Part shown: piece after piece, positions 19,759 to 27,731 of the stretch
How positions within the stretch are numbered: position 1 is the first letter of the stretch
Layout of the letters: each line of letters opens with the position of its first letter
Assembly (NCBI GenBank): GCA_015207585.1
Contig: JADEWQ010000046.1
Span: 1-42,198 of the forward strand
Direction: 5' to 3'
Length of the DNA stretch: 42,198 nt
From: Pleurocapsales cyanobacterium LEGE 06147
Lineage (GTDB): Bacteria; Cyanobacteriota; Cyanobacteriia; Cyanobacteriales; Xenococcaceae
Notes under the pieces: model-generated
The model's database searches: none
What the model saw: the letters and a program-made list of their open reading frames with translations, nothing else
Told to the model about the DNA's origin: nothing
Made by a program: the position numbers and the translations under genes

Positions 19759-20091
19759 CTATGGGGCGAGATCGCATTCGATAAAATAATCATAGGATTC
19801 TGTATCCAACTCGAAATTTAATAAATTCTGCAAATAATTCATCTGTTCGGCGGATTCTACTAAATAGCAATCATACATCGGATTTTCTGAATCAATCCCA
19901 AACAGTTTTTGTAGATGCTCTAAATTAACATTAGAAATAACTTTTTCTCCCACCAACTCATCCTCTTCTTTTTCAAACCAACGAAATACCCGATCTATTT
20001 TAGGTTTTGATATCTCCTGAGTCTGGTCTAAAACCGTATTATCGTGTTTTTTATTTGGTAATTTAGGATTAATTAAAAATTCAGAATTCAT
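19759..20091 (-). CDS. small acidic hypothetical protein
   Basis: 110 residues, family not recognised. Acidic, with charged segment RVFRWFEKEEDELVGEKVIS and Tyr/Asp-rich end (ENPMYDCYLVESAEQMNYLQ). The ATG overlaps the preceding antitoxin-like gene by four bases (ATGA at 20088-20091), so the two are probably translationally coupled. This placement behind two regulator-like genes would fit a third component of a toxin-antitoxin-like locus or an immunity protein, but nothing in the sequence proves this. Confidence 0.6.
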   Translation of the reverse strand: MNSEFLINPKLPNKKHDNTVLDQTQEISKPKIDRVFRWFEKEEDELVGEKVISNVNLEHLQKLFGIDSENPMYDCYLVESAEQMNYLQNLLNFELDTESYDYFIECDLAP

Positions 20092-20288
20092 TTACGCGAA
20101 ATCTTAGCTTCATTTGCCACTGTTTGCATCGCCCCAGTCGCATCCACTACATTTTTCAAAGCTAATAAAAAAGCTGACTTGTTCCCGTCAACAAGAGTTT
20201 CATCAAATGCTGCTTTTAAATATTGTGCTGCGTATTCAGGATTAGCTAGTCGCTTAAGTAAATCGGTTTGATAATCTTTAGTAGGCAT
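20088..20288 (-). CDS. truncated HigA-like antidote protein
   Basis: 66 residues. The text DLLKRLANPEYAAQYLKAAF and SAFLLALKNVVDATGAMQTV matches the N-terminal part of putative addiction-module antidote proteins, which are normally about 95-100 residues with a full helix-turn-helix. Here the protein ends at NEAKISRK, inside the HTH region, so the recognition helix is missing. The stop overlaps the start of the next gene (ATGA). Either a truncated antitoxin or a short form that needs a partner. The start at 20288 is 6 bp from the stop of the upstream XRE gene. Confidence 0.65.
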   Translation of the reverse strand: MPTKDYQTDLLKRLANPEYAAQYLKAAFDETLVDGNKSAFLLALKNVVDATGAMQTVANEAKISRK

Positions 20289-20294
20289 TATCGA

Positions 20295-20624
20295 TCAGTT
20301 CTCAATTACAGTAGTTATACCTGCTGACCGAGACTCTGGCTTAGGTTTGACAGAAATTTCTACATCACTACCTAAAGCGTTTAAAAATCGAAACAACCTT
20401 TCCGTTGAGAAACCTGTTAATCTACCTCTAATCAAAGCAGATACTTTGGGCTGATCTATTCCCAATATTTCTGCTGCTTCCATTTGAGTTAGATTTCTTG
20501 CTTCAATAATTTCGCCGATTTTACTAGCTAATTCAGCTTTAACTAGCATCTCGTCTGAATTAGGTAATTCCAAGTCGGCAAAAACATTACCACTACTTAC
20601 TTGAACCTTGATTTCTTCAGTCAT
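20295..20624 (-). CDS. XRE-family HTH regulator, HigA2-like
   Basis: 109 residues. The helix-turn-helix lies at about residues 40-75 (RNLTQMEAAEILGIDQPKVS followed by ALIRGRLTGFSTERLF). This matches the XRE proteins paired with HigB/RelE toxins. No toxin gene is found upstream, where one would be expected; the 230 bp between this gene and the Hsp70 gene hold a repeat. It leads an operon-like run of three minus-strand genes (20624 to 19759) with gaps of 6 bp and an overlap of 4 bp. Probably an autoregulator or an orphan antitoxin. Confidence 0.8.
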   Translation of the reverse strand: MTEEIKVQVSSGNVFADLELPNSDEMLVKAELASKIGEIIEARNLTQMEAAEILGIDQPKVSALIRGRLTGFSTERLFRFLNALGSDVEISVKPKPESRSAGITTVIEN

Positions 20625-20702
20625 TAATTTTCTTCTTTTGATTTGCTTTCAAAATAATTCTCTTGATATTAAAGAACTTCCGATCCAAACAACTGGCTTC
20701 TT

Positions 20703-20740
20703 GGTGCGCGTTCCCTTGCGTCTTTCGCCGACGCACCGCT
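20703..20740. repeat. hairpin-forming G/C-rich repeat
   Basis: GGTGCG at 20703 pairs with CGCACC near 20733-20738 around TTCCCTTGCGTCTTTC. It lies between the divergent XRE and Hsp70 genes and may have displaced a toxin gene. Confidence 0.45.
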
Positions 20741-20856
20741 TTTGTGATTGGTTAATACTCATTACTATAGTATGCTTTTTTTGGCATAAAATTTCAAGTT
20801 ACTTTTACTAAATTCCTGGGAACTCTAAAACAGAAGGCTTGTTAATAAAGTGAACT

Positions 20857-22449
20857 ATGCCAGGAAGACTAGCCATTGATTTCGGGACATCCAATACCGT
20901 AGTTGCCCTTTGGGACGAAATTCAACAGACGGGTATACCCTTTCATCTACCCGATTACGGTTATTTCTATCAACACGATCACGAAAAAATCTCTGTCATT
21001 CCTTCCCAAATTCACTACGCCAGCGACAAAAGAAGATGGCTGGGCTATCAAGTCGAACAGCAAAATCTTACCAAAAGCGATCGCACTTTTCGTTGGATGA
21101 AACGCTACATCTCCAACCGCAGTCCCGTACAGAGAAAGCTGGATGGCAAGCAAATTTCTCACTTCGATGCTGGAAAAGATTTCCTCTCCACCGTCTTACT
21201 CTTTGCCGCCACCGAACTCAATCTAGGGGATGAAGAAGTAGCCTTTACCGTCCCCGTCGAAGCCTTCGAGCATTACGAAAACTGGCTGGCAGATGTGGCA
21301 GAAGCTGCTGGCATTAGACGTTTCCGCTTAATCGACGAACCCTCTGCTGCTGCTTTGGGTTATGGGGCGCATATCCAACCAGGAGATGTCTATCTCATCT
21401 TTGACTTTGGTGGGGGAACCTTAGATGTAGCCGTAGTACTGATTGAAGAATCCGACCAATCCCAAGTAGGTCGCCGCTGTCGGGTGTTGGGTAAAGCTGG
21501 TTTGGATCTTGGCGGTGCTACTCTAGATCAGTGGCTGTTTCAAGACGTACTCAAACAAACCGGACGGAATGACCTCGATGAAGAAGTGCGCCAACTGAGT
21601 CGTTCCTTACTAGTAGAATGCGAACGAGCTAAGGTCAGATTATCTACCCACGAACGGGCTGATGTCACGGTAATGAATCCCAATACAGGGGCAGTCTTAT
21701 CGGCAGAGTTTAGCCGCAGCAAGTTTCAAGATTTACTCGATGACAACGAAGCTTTTACCCAAATCGACCAAACCATCCGTCGCGCCCTCAATTCCGCTCG
21801 CGAACGAGGCTATCAGGAAGATGATATTAAAGCAGTATTGCTAGTGGGTGGCAGCAGTCAAATTCCCGCTATTCAAAGCACGGTACGACGTATTTTTGGC
21901 AAAGAAAGAGTAATGCTCAACCGTCCCCTCGATGCGGTAGCCAGAGGCGCAGCAGCTTTTGTAGCGGGAGTTGATTTTTACGACCACATCCAACACGATT
22001 ACGCCATTCGCTTTCTCAACCGCCAAAAAGGAGAATACGATTATCGAATATTAGTCAAACGGGGTACTCCCTATCCCACAGCCGATTCCCTAGCACGACT
22101 AACAGTAAAAGCTTCTTATGACGGTCAAACCCAGTTAGGTTTAGCCATCTTTGAAATGGGGGAAAGCAGACAGCGCAATAATAGCGCACCCATGGAATTA
22201 GTTTTTGACCCCTCTGGCGCAGCAAGACTTTCAGCCGTTACTCCAGAGGAAGACGATAACCGCGCCCACTTCTGGATGAATGAAAGCAGTCCCACTTTTC
22301 TTCATGCTAATCCTCCAGCATCTCAAGGAGAATCCCGATTTCAGGTCGAGTTTTCCATTGACGGTAACAAACGATTACTGATGACTTCCCGCGACTTAAA
22401 AACTCAGAAAATCACTCACCGCGACTATCCAGTCGTCAAATTAACTTAG
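20857..22449 (+). CDS. Hsp70-family (DnaK-like) protein
   Basis: 530 residues, shorter than DnaK (about 640). The actin-like ATPase is complete: phosphate-1 loop AIDFGTSNTVVALWD (residues 5-19), phosphate-2 loop LIFDFGGGTLDVAVV and adenosine loop VLLVGGSSQIPAI. The C-terminal part (from about residue 390) is a shorter, divergent substrate-binding region without the helical lid or EEVD-like tail. Family knowledge: such atypical Hsp70s handle specialised clients. It stands with a GrpE-like protein upstream and a Ycf35/DUF2997 pair 55 bp downstream, so it is probably the motor of a dedicated module. ATG at 20857; a weak ribosome site precedes it. Confidence 0.88.
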   Translation: MPGRLAIDFGTSNTVVALWDEIQQTGIPFHLPDYGYFYQHDHEKISVIPSQIHYASDKRRWLGYQVEQQNLTKSDRTFRWMKRYISNRSPVQRKLDGKQISHFDAGKDFLSTVLLFAATELNLGDEEVAFTVPVEAFEHYENWLADVAEAAGIRRFRLIDEPSAAALGYGAHIQPGDVYLIFDFGGGTLDVAVVLIEESDQSQVGRRCRVLGKAGLDLGGATLDQWLFQDVLKQTGRNDLDEEVRQLSRSLLVECERAKVRLSTHERADVTVMNPNTGAVLSAEFSRSKFQDLLDDNEAFTQIDQTIRRALNSARERGYQEDDIKAVLLVGGSSQIPAIQSTVRRIFGKERVMLNRPLDAVARGAAAFVAGVDFYDHIQHDYAIRFLNRQKGEYDYRILVKRGTPYPTADSLARLTVKASYDGQTQLGLAIFEMGESRQRNNSAPMELVFDPSGAARLSAVTPEEDDNRAHFWMNESSPTFLHANPPASQGESRFQVEFSIDGNKRLLMTSRDLKTQKITHRDYPVVKLT

Positions 22450-22463
22450 AATTCATTTTGCCC

Positions 22464-22497
22464 TATTACTTACTTATTACCTATTACTTATTACTTC
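22464..22497 (+). repeat. short tandem repeat TATTACT(TA) type
   Basis: Repeated TATTACTTA/TTATTACC units fill the gap between the Hsp70 gene and the Ycf35 gene. Such short tandem repeats are common in cyanobacterial intergenic DNA, and here leave no clear ribosome-binding site before the ATG at 22505. Confidence 0.6.
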
Positions 22498-22504
22498 TTC
22501 CCCC

Positions 22505-22888
22505 ATGTCCCACTTTACTAGCATCAAAACCCAAATAGTTGAAAAACAATATCTCAAACAAGCATTGTCGGATCTCGGTCATGTTTACCAAGAAGGTAAT
22601 GTCCAAATTCGCGGCTATCAAGGTATTCAAACTCCTGTAGCCATCAAAATCCTTACCAAAAATTCGGGCTATGACATTGGCTTTCGCCAGTCGGGTAATG
22701 CCTACGAAATCGTCGCCGACTGGTGGGGAATTAAAGATATTAAGCAAGAGCAATTTCTGCAACAAGTTTCTCAACGTTACGCCTACCATGCAGCCAAAGC
22801 CAAATTAGAAGAACAAGGTTTTTCTCTTGTCAGCGAAGAAAACCAAGAGGGAGAGCGAATTCATTTAGTGCTGAGACGTACAGTTTAG
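22505..22888 (+). CDS. Ycf35-like DUF1257 protein
   Basis: 127 residues. The opening SHFTSIKTQIVEKQYLKQAL, the centre NSGYDIGFRQSGNAYEIVAD and the end segment QRYAYHAAKAKLEEQGFSLV are the DUF1257 (Ycf35) signature, a small protein conserved in cyanobacteria and some plastids with unknown function. It is 55 bp after the Hsp70 gene and 16 bp before the DUF2997 gene, the usual partner of DUF1257. The link with an Hsp70 suggests a role in handling a particular protein substrate, but the job is unproven. Confidence 0.88.
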   Translation: MSHFTSIKTQIVEKQYLKQALSDLGHVYQEGNVQIRGYQGIQTPVAIKILTKNSGYDIGFRQSGNAYEIVADWWGIKDIKQEQFLQQVSQRYAYHAAKAKLEEQGFSLVSEENQEGERIHLVLRRTV

Positions 22889-22904
22889 TCAAGGATAATT
22901 AACG

Positions 22905-23111
22905 ATGGAACTTCAAGAAATCGACGTATTTATCGAAAAAGACGGACAGGTAAAGATTGAGATACGAGGAGTCAAAGGAATGTCCTGTCTGGATTTGACC
23001 AAAGATTTAGAAGCGGTTTTGGGCGATCGAATTGCAGCACGCGAGATGACCCCCGAGGCTGATGAGGTAGGACAAGAGCAGGTTCAACAACAGCAATGGC
23101 AATGGGGATGA
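22905..23111 (+). CDS. DUF2997 protein
   Basis: 68 residues. Opening ELQEIDVFIEKDGQVKIEIR and the segment KGMSCLDLTKDLEAVLGD match DUF2997, a short protein nearly always next to DUF1257. The Cys at the SCLDLT position is typical. A Gln-rich tail (EQVQQQQWQWG) extends it. It probably acts together with the Ycf35 protein 16 bp upstream in the same operon. Function unknown. Confidence 0.85.
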   Translation: MELQEIDVFIEKDGQVKIEIRGVKGMSCLDLTKDLEAVLGDRIAAREMTPEADEVGQEQVQQQQWQWG

Positions 23112-23314
23112 ATGAGAAATTATGTTTTATTTGGCGATCGCCTGATGTTCGGGAAAATGTTTGGCTAGTCGATCTTTGACATCTTTTTAAAATGACGGAC
23201 ATAAAGATCGCGAATCTCGTCTTTGGTGTAATCGGTTAGTAGCGCGCTCTTGACACTCTCACGGCTTCGCTTAATACTAGAAAATTTAATGAGCGATCGT
23301 TATGCTTATTCCAA

Positions 23315-23674
23315 TTATTTGAAAATAGCTTCCTTCTCACTGTTGTTAGACTCTTCATCGTTCAATTCTGCAATTCCGGTGAGAACAACAGTCGGTCGAT
23401 CGGGAAATTCTGCAATTAGTTTAAGTTCTCCTCCCATAGCATTTACATAGCTGCGAAGAGTAGAAAGAAGTAAATCGCTGCGTTTTTCCAGCCTAGAAAC
23501 GCTATCTTGACGAATTTTAAGTGATTCTGCCATGCGTTCTTGAGTAAGTTTTCTTGCTTTTCTTAAATCTTGAAGGGTCATATATTCGGCAATAAGTTCT
23601 TGCGATCGCGCTTCAATTTTATTTTGACGTTCCTGTGGAAGTTTTTTGATTATTTCATTTAGCTTTTTTGCCAT
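23315..23674 (-). CDS. XRE-family antitoxin (HigA-like)
   Basis: 119 residues. The helix-turn-helix at about residues 38-70 (RKARKLTQERMAESLKIRQD followed by SVSRLEKRSDLLLSTL) and the end segment AMGGELKLIAEFPDRPTVVL are typical of HigA-like antitoxins paired with HigB/RelE-type toxins. The ATG at 23674 lies 4 bp after the toxin stop, in the toxin-first order typical of higBA. It should bind and neutralise the toxin and repress the operon. Confidence 0.88.
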   Translation of the reverse strand: MAKKLNEIIKKLPQERQNKIEARSQELIAEYMTLQDLRKARKLTQERMAESLKIRQDSVSRLEKRSDLLLSTLRSYVNAMGGELKLIAEFPDRPTVVLTGIAELNDEESNNSEKEAIFK

Positions 23675-23678
23675 AACC

Positions 23679-24041
23679 TTATTTTTCTTTCTTTTTCAAC
23701 CGATCGAGATGTGAATCAAATCTTTCGTCTGCTTTGTTAATAAGTTCCTTGTAAAAACGTTTTTGTTTTATCCCTGCTTTATTTCCTGCCACTAACAAAA
23801 TTGCTTGGCGTTCTGGATCGAAAGCAAATGCTACTCGCCAGACTCCATCAGCAACTTCAAAACGAAGCTCTTTCATGTTGGCATGACGAGAACCATTGAG
23901 CGTATCGGCATGAGGTCTACGAAGATTAAAACCAAAGCGTTCGAGCAGTTTTGTATAAGCTAGTAGCTCATCCTGAACTTCTTCAGGTAGTTCGTAAAAC
24001 TCTGGTTCAAATTCATCGTGCAATAAAACTTGCCATTCCAT
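23679..24041 (-). CDS. HigB/RelE-like toxin of a type II toxin-antitoxin pair
   Basis: 120 residues from the ATG at 24041 (MEWQVLLHDEFEPEFYELPE); an upstream ATG at 24098 would add 19 residues that do not look like the family. The core GFNLRRPHADTLNGSRHANM, then KELRFEVADGVWRVAFAFDP and LLVAGNKAGIKQKRFYKELI, matches HigB/phage-derived Gp49-like mRNA interferases that cut mRNA on the ribosome. The Arg and Lys residues expected for RNA cleavage are present. The gene precedes its antitoxin by 4 bp. Looks intact. Confidence 0.85.
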   Translation of the reverse strand: MEWQVLLHDEFEPEFYELPEEVQDELLAYTKLLERFGFNLRRPHADTLNGSRHANMKELRFEVADGVWRVAFAFDPERQAILLVAGNKAGIKQKRFYKELINKADERFDSHLDRLKKKEK

Positions 24042-24675
24042 ACCCTTATTATGGACTAAAAACCATATGGATTCAAACCCATATTTAATGGAAATCAAAA
24101 TCTAGGGAGAAATTTTCAAACTTTTAATAAAAATTTAATTTTTTGATAGGGTCAAATTTGAAGTAGTAGAAGCAAACACAGAAAAAGGATTAGGTTTCGA
24201 TCATTGCCGAAAATGCTCGACTCAGAAGGAATTAAAAAGCAATTCTCCTAGCAATCGAGCAAGGATTTTTTACACGAAGATCTTTTATTTGTATAGATTT
24301 TTACAAGAAAACTTTACAAACTTCCTAACTTTAGTAAGAAGCTATTCATAAAATTGTTTGGCACAATTTTTATATCTAAAGTCGAAGCTATAGCTAGCTT
24401 AATTAGCTAAATTACTTTCTTACTGTAGAGAGATTTATTTTGAATTTGTCAATACTAATATAAAGTTAATCGCCTCAATATTTCTTTGGCAAAACTTTAC
24501 TAAACCCCGTCTACTTTGAAAACAGTAGTTTGTCAGGAACGGAAAACAGACAATTTTGAACGAGCGAACTTTGTACGAGCAAACAACCATTTGCCCCTAC
24601 TAAAAACTCCAGTTCTCCATGTGGACGAAGTTTAATTCTTGTCCTCTATATTTTGATTGAAAACAAAAAAAAACA
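24042..24675. other. A/T-rich intergenic region
   Basis: 634 bp between the divergent higBA-like operon and the large repeat membrane protein gene. No coding frame or RNA gene recognised. Strongly A/T-rich with many T tracts; it presumably holds both promoters. Confidence 0.5.
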
Positions 24676-24870
24676 ATGCTTCAAAATTCGATCATGATAC
24701 TAAACTTATACAATTTACCCAATTTTTGGCTGGCTAAAGTTCCAGTTGCTCAACCGATAACTCCGCCAGCAACCACAGCAGATGCCTTTTCGGGAACTCA
24801 ATTTTTTGTTGCCCTGATTGCCGGAATACTGATGGCATTTGCTTTTCAATTTTTATTAACCAACTGTTAG
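24676..24870 (+). CDS. N-terminal piece of a frameshifted repeat membrane protein
   Basis: 64 residues as read. A proline-rich opening is followed by one membrane helix (GTQFFVALIAGILMAFAFQF) and LLTN, after which the frame ends at TAG. Sequence continues in the +1 frame as VSLAAGIASGENPLEAEAAD and joins the 25016-27727 frame without stop from 24866, so one extra base near 24865 splits the gene. Removing it gives one protein of 1016 residues (24676-27727). The start could also be the ATG at 24694. Confidence 0.65.
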   Translation: MLQNSIMILNLYNLPNFWLAKVPVAQPITPPATTADAFSGTQFFVALIAGILMAFAFQFLLTNC

Positions 24871-25015
24871 CCTCGCCGCAGGTATTGCAAGCGGAGAAAA
24901 TCCTTTAGAGGCTGAAGCAGCCGACAGTTGGAGTGGCAAAGTTCAAGAAATTGAATCTAAGGTAGGAATTTGGGCTTTAATAACTGTCAATATTGCTCTA
25001 TTTGGTGCTTGTTTT

Positions 25016-27727
25016 TTGGCAGTAAAACTGACCTTAATTAATAGCGTAACTTTAGGAGCAATTACCGGCGTTGTAATTTGGTCGGCATTCTTTGTAGTAC
25101 TACTTTGGCTTAGTTCTAGAACCATTAATTCTCTAGTCGGTTCTGTTGTCGATACAGCAACTTCTGGTATTCAAGGAATTATGGGTATCGCCACTACTGC
25201 TCTTGGTGGAAGAGCGGTTAATGCTCAAGTAGTGAATACTGTCGAGGAATCTGTTGCTGCGGTAAGGCGAGAGTTGAGTTCGGTAGTAGAGCCAACTGCA
25301 ATTCGAGATCGATTACAGGATTATCTCAACCAGTTACAAATACCCCAATTAAATCTACAAGAAATTGGCAAAGATTTTGAAAATTTGCTGAAAAGTTCGG
25401 ATTTAAAATCGATTGCCAATAGCGATCTGTTAAAAAATATAGATCGCCAATCGTTTATAGATTTAGTAAGCACTCGGACAGACTTATCCGAACAAGAAAT
25501 AGAGAGAATTGCCGATTCCCTCGAAAATGCTTGGCAAAAAGTTGTCAATCGACAGCAAACAACTCCTTTAGCTTTAGAAGGATTGCAAAAAGTTCTTAGT
25601 ACCCTTCCAGCAGGAGGAGGAAGTCAGCAAGGATCTGCTTTGGGACAGCAAGCGATCGGGTTTGGAATAAATGCCTTACTCAGCACAGTTCTCAACCGTA
25701 TAGACTTCTCAGAAATAAATGGAGATGGAGAAGGAATTGGCGATCGCCTGAAAAAACTTACGGAGGAAGTAACGGATCGAGCCAAACAGCTCGCACGGCA
25801 GACACCCCAGAATACAATTAAAGCTGATGTACAAGACTACCTGCTTTCTTCTAAGACTTGGCATTTAAACCGAGAAACGATTAAAAAAGAATTTCGAGAA
25901 GTTATCTACGATCCAGAAGCGAATCCGGGTTTAGTTCGCCGTCAATTAGAGCAACTCAATCGAGACTTTTTTGTGGAAATCTTAAATCAACGAGATGAGT
26001 TTAGCTCTGATAAAATTAACGAGATTGCCGAGCAGCTTGAGGGAATTCGTCAGGAAGTTCTCGAACAGGTTCGCTCTGCCGAACCAGAACAACAGTCAAA
26101 CAAGCTTCGCAGCGAAATTGAAAATTATCTCCGTTCTACCGGAAAAGAAGAATTGAACCCTGAAGGGATTGAGAAAGATTTTAAAGAAGTTTTGGAAGAT
26201 CCGGAAGCAGGATTCGAGCAGTTACAAGATCGCCTTTCCCAATTCGATCGCGATACTTTGACACAAATGCTGGCTCAAGCACGTCAGGACTTGAGTGAAG
26301 AAGAAGCTAATAATATTGTCGATCGCTTAGAAAGCGTGCGAGATCGCGTCCTTGGGGAAGCGAGAGAGGTACGAGAAAGAGCCAAATTCCAAGCTGAAGA
26401 ATTCGCCAATAAAGTCGAGTCCTATCTGCGGGATACGAACAAAGAAGAACTCAACCCCGAAGGTATTAAAGAGGATCTGCAAAAGCTTTTTGATGAACCC
26501 CAACAAGGTGTAAAAGCGATCGCGCATCGCCTCTCTCAATTTGACCGCGATACGCTGGTGAAACTGCTATCACAACGAGGAGACTTGAGCGAAGATGAGG
26601 TTAATCGGTTCGTCGATCGCTTCTTACAAGTGCGAGACAATATTCTGAAGGCTCCCCAAAAATTAGCCGGTAAGGCAAAGGATGAGTACGAGCGAGTTAC
26701 TAACAAGATTGGCGATTACTTGCGGAACACAAATTTGGATGAATTGAATCCTGAAGGAATTAAGCAAGATTTAAACCAACTGTTTGACGAACCCGAACAA
26801 GGGATTAAAAATCTGCGAGATCGCCTCTCTCAAGTAGACCGAGAAACTTTAGTAAAACTACTCAGTCAACGAGAAGACTTGAGTGAAGAACGAGTCAATC
26901 AAATTGTCGATAACGTCCAAGACGCGATCGCTAGTATTGCTAAAGCACCTCGACGCTTGGCGAATCGGACGACAAAGCAGGTACAGAGTTGGGAAAGTCA
27001 ACTTGAAGACTATCTGCGCAATACCGATAAGGAAGAACTGAACCCAGAAGGAATTAAACGGGATCTGCAATTGTTAGTGCGAGAACCAGGTTCTGGATGG
27101 AAACAGATGCGCGATCGCCTCTCCCAGTTTGACCGCGATACCATTGTTTCTCTTCTATCCCAACGGGAAGATATTTCCGAAGAAGAAGCCGAGCAAATCG
27201 TCAACCAGATTGAATCCGTTCGCGATAGCTTGCTTCAACAAGCACAAAAGGTTCAAGACAAAGCGCAATCGATAGTAGATAGCACTTTTGACAAAATCCG
27301 CAATTACCTCAACTCAATGGAGCGTCCAGAGCTAAACTATGAAGGTATTAAGCGGGACTTACAAAAATTATTTGAAGACCCAGACGCAGGATTAGAGGCA
27401 TTGCGCGATCGCCTCTCCCAGTTCGACCGCGATACCTTAGTAGCGTTGCTCAGTTCAAACCCTGCAGTATCGGAAGCAGACGCTAATCGACTGATCGATA
27501 ATATCGAACAAGTGCGCGATAGTGTCCTCAACCGTGCCGAACGTCTTCAACAAGAAGCTCAAAAACGAGTTGACCAGATTAAGCAAAACGCTAAAAAACA
27601 GATCGAACAAACCCGCAAAGCTGCAGCTACCGCTGCTTGGTGGCTCTTTGGCACGGCTTTGACTTCGGCTGGTATGGCTGCGTTTGCTGGCATAATAGCG
27701 GTACGAGGTCTAACTTTATTTAGTTAA
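25016..27727 (+). CDS. large membrane protein with about seven ~98-residue repeats
   Basis: 903 residues from a TTG at 25016, but the coding frame is open from 24860, so this start is only nominal. The missing first part is at 24676-24870. Two hydrophobic segments (WALITVNIALFGACFL, encoded just upstream, and SVTLGAITGVVIWSAFFVVL) lead into a long soluble part of repeats starting near 25319, 25835, 26123, 26420, 26714, 27008 and 27302. Typical unit: YLR(N/D)TxKEELNPEGIKxDL, then RDRLSQFDRDTLVxLLSQR, then SEEExNxIVDxIExVRD. A last helix (WWLFGTALTSAGMAAFAGI) ends the protein. Function unknown; a cyanobacterial envelope or membrane-shaping protein is a guess. Units 2-7 are spaced 288-297 bp, so they arose by tandem duplication. 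Confidence 0.75.
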   Translation: MAVKLTLINSVTLGAITGVVIWSAFFVVLLWLSSRTINSLVGSVVDTATSGIQGIMGIATTALGGRAVNAQVVNTVEESVAAVRRELSSVVEPTAIRDRLQDYLNQLQIPQLNLQEIGKDFENLLKSSDLKSIANSDLLKNIDRQSFIDLVSTRTDLSEQEIERIADSLENAWQKVVNRQQTTPLALEGLQKVLSTLPAGGGSQQGSALGQQAIGFGINALLSTVLNRIDFSEINGDGEGIGDRLKKLTEEVTDRAKQLARQTPQNTIKADVQDYLLSSKTWHLNRETIKKEFREVIYDPEANPGLVRRQLEQLNRDFFVEILNQRDEFSSDKINEIAEQLEGIRQEVLEQVRSAEPEQQSNKLRSEIENYLRSTGKEELNPEGIEKDFKEVLEDPEAGFEQLQDRLSQFDRDTLTQMLAQARQDLSEEEANNIVDRLESVRDRVLGEAREVRERAKFQAEEFANKVESYLRDTNKEELNPEGIKEDLQKLFDEPQQGVKAIAHRLSQFDRDTLVKLLSQRGDLSEDEVNRFVDRFLQVRDNILKAPQKLAGKAKDEYERVTNKIGDYLRNTNLDELNPEGIKQDLNQLFDEPEQGIKNLRDRLSQVDRETLVKLLSQREDLSEERVNQIVDNVQDAIASIAKAPRRLANRTTKQVQSWESQLEDYLRNTDKEELNPEGIKRDLQLLVREPGSGWKQMRDRLSQFDRDTIVSLLSQREDISEEEAEQIVNQIESVRDSLLQQAQKVQDKAQSIVDSTFDKIRNYLNSMERPELNYEGIKRDLQKLFEDPDAGLEALRDRLSQFDRDTLVALLSSNPAVSEADANRLIDNIEQVRDSVLNRAERLQQEAQKRVDQIKQNAKKQIEQTRKAAATAAWWLFGTALTSAGMAAFAGIIAVRGLTLFS
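25835..27595 (+). repeat. tandem protein-coding repeats, period ~294 bp, six units
   Basis: Units begin at 25835, 26123, 26420, 26714, 27008 and 27302. A more diverged first unit lies at 25319. The strongest conserved block encodes RLSQFDRDTL and nearby SEEE-I-VD segments. Confidence 0.8.
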
Positions 27728-27731
27728 TTTG

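Noticed and set aside
25016-27727. Annotation of the repeat protein as an MFS transporter or apolipoprotein
   Set aside because: Only about four hydrophobic segments are present and the bulk is soluble repeats; neither family explains it.
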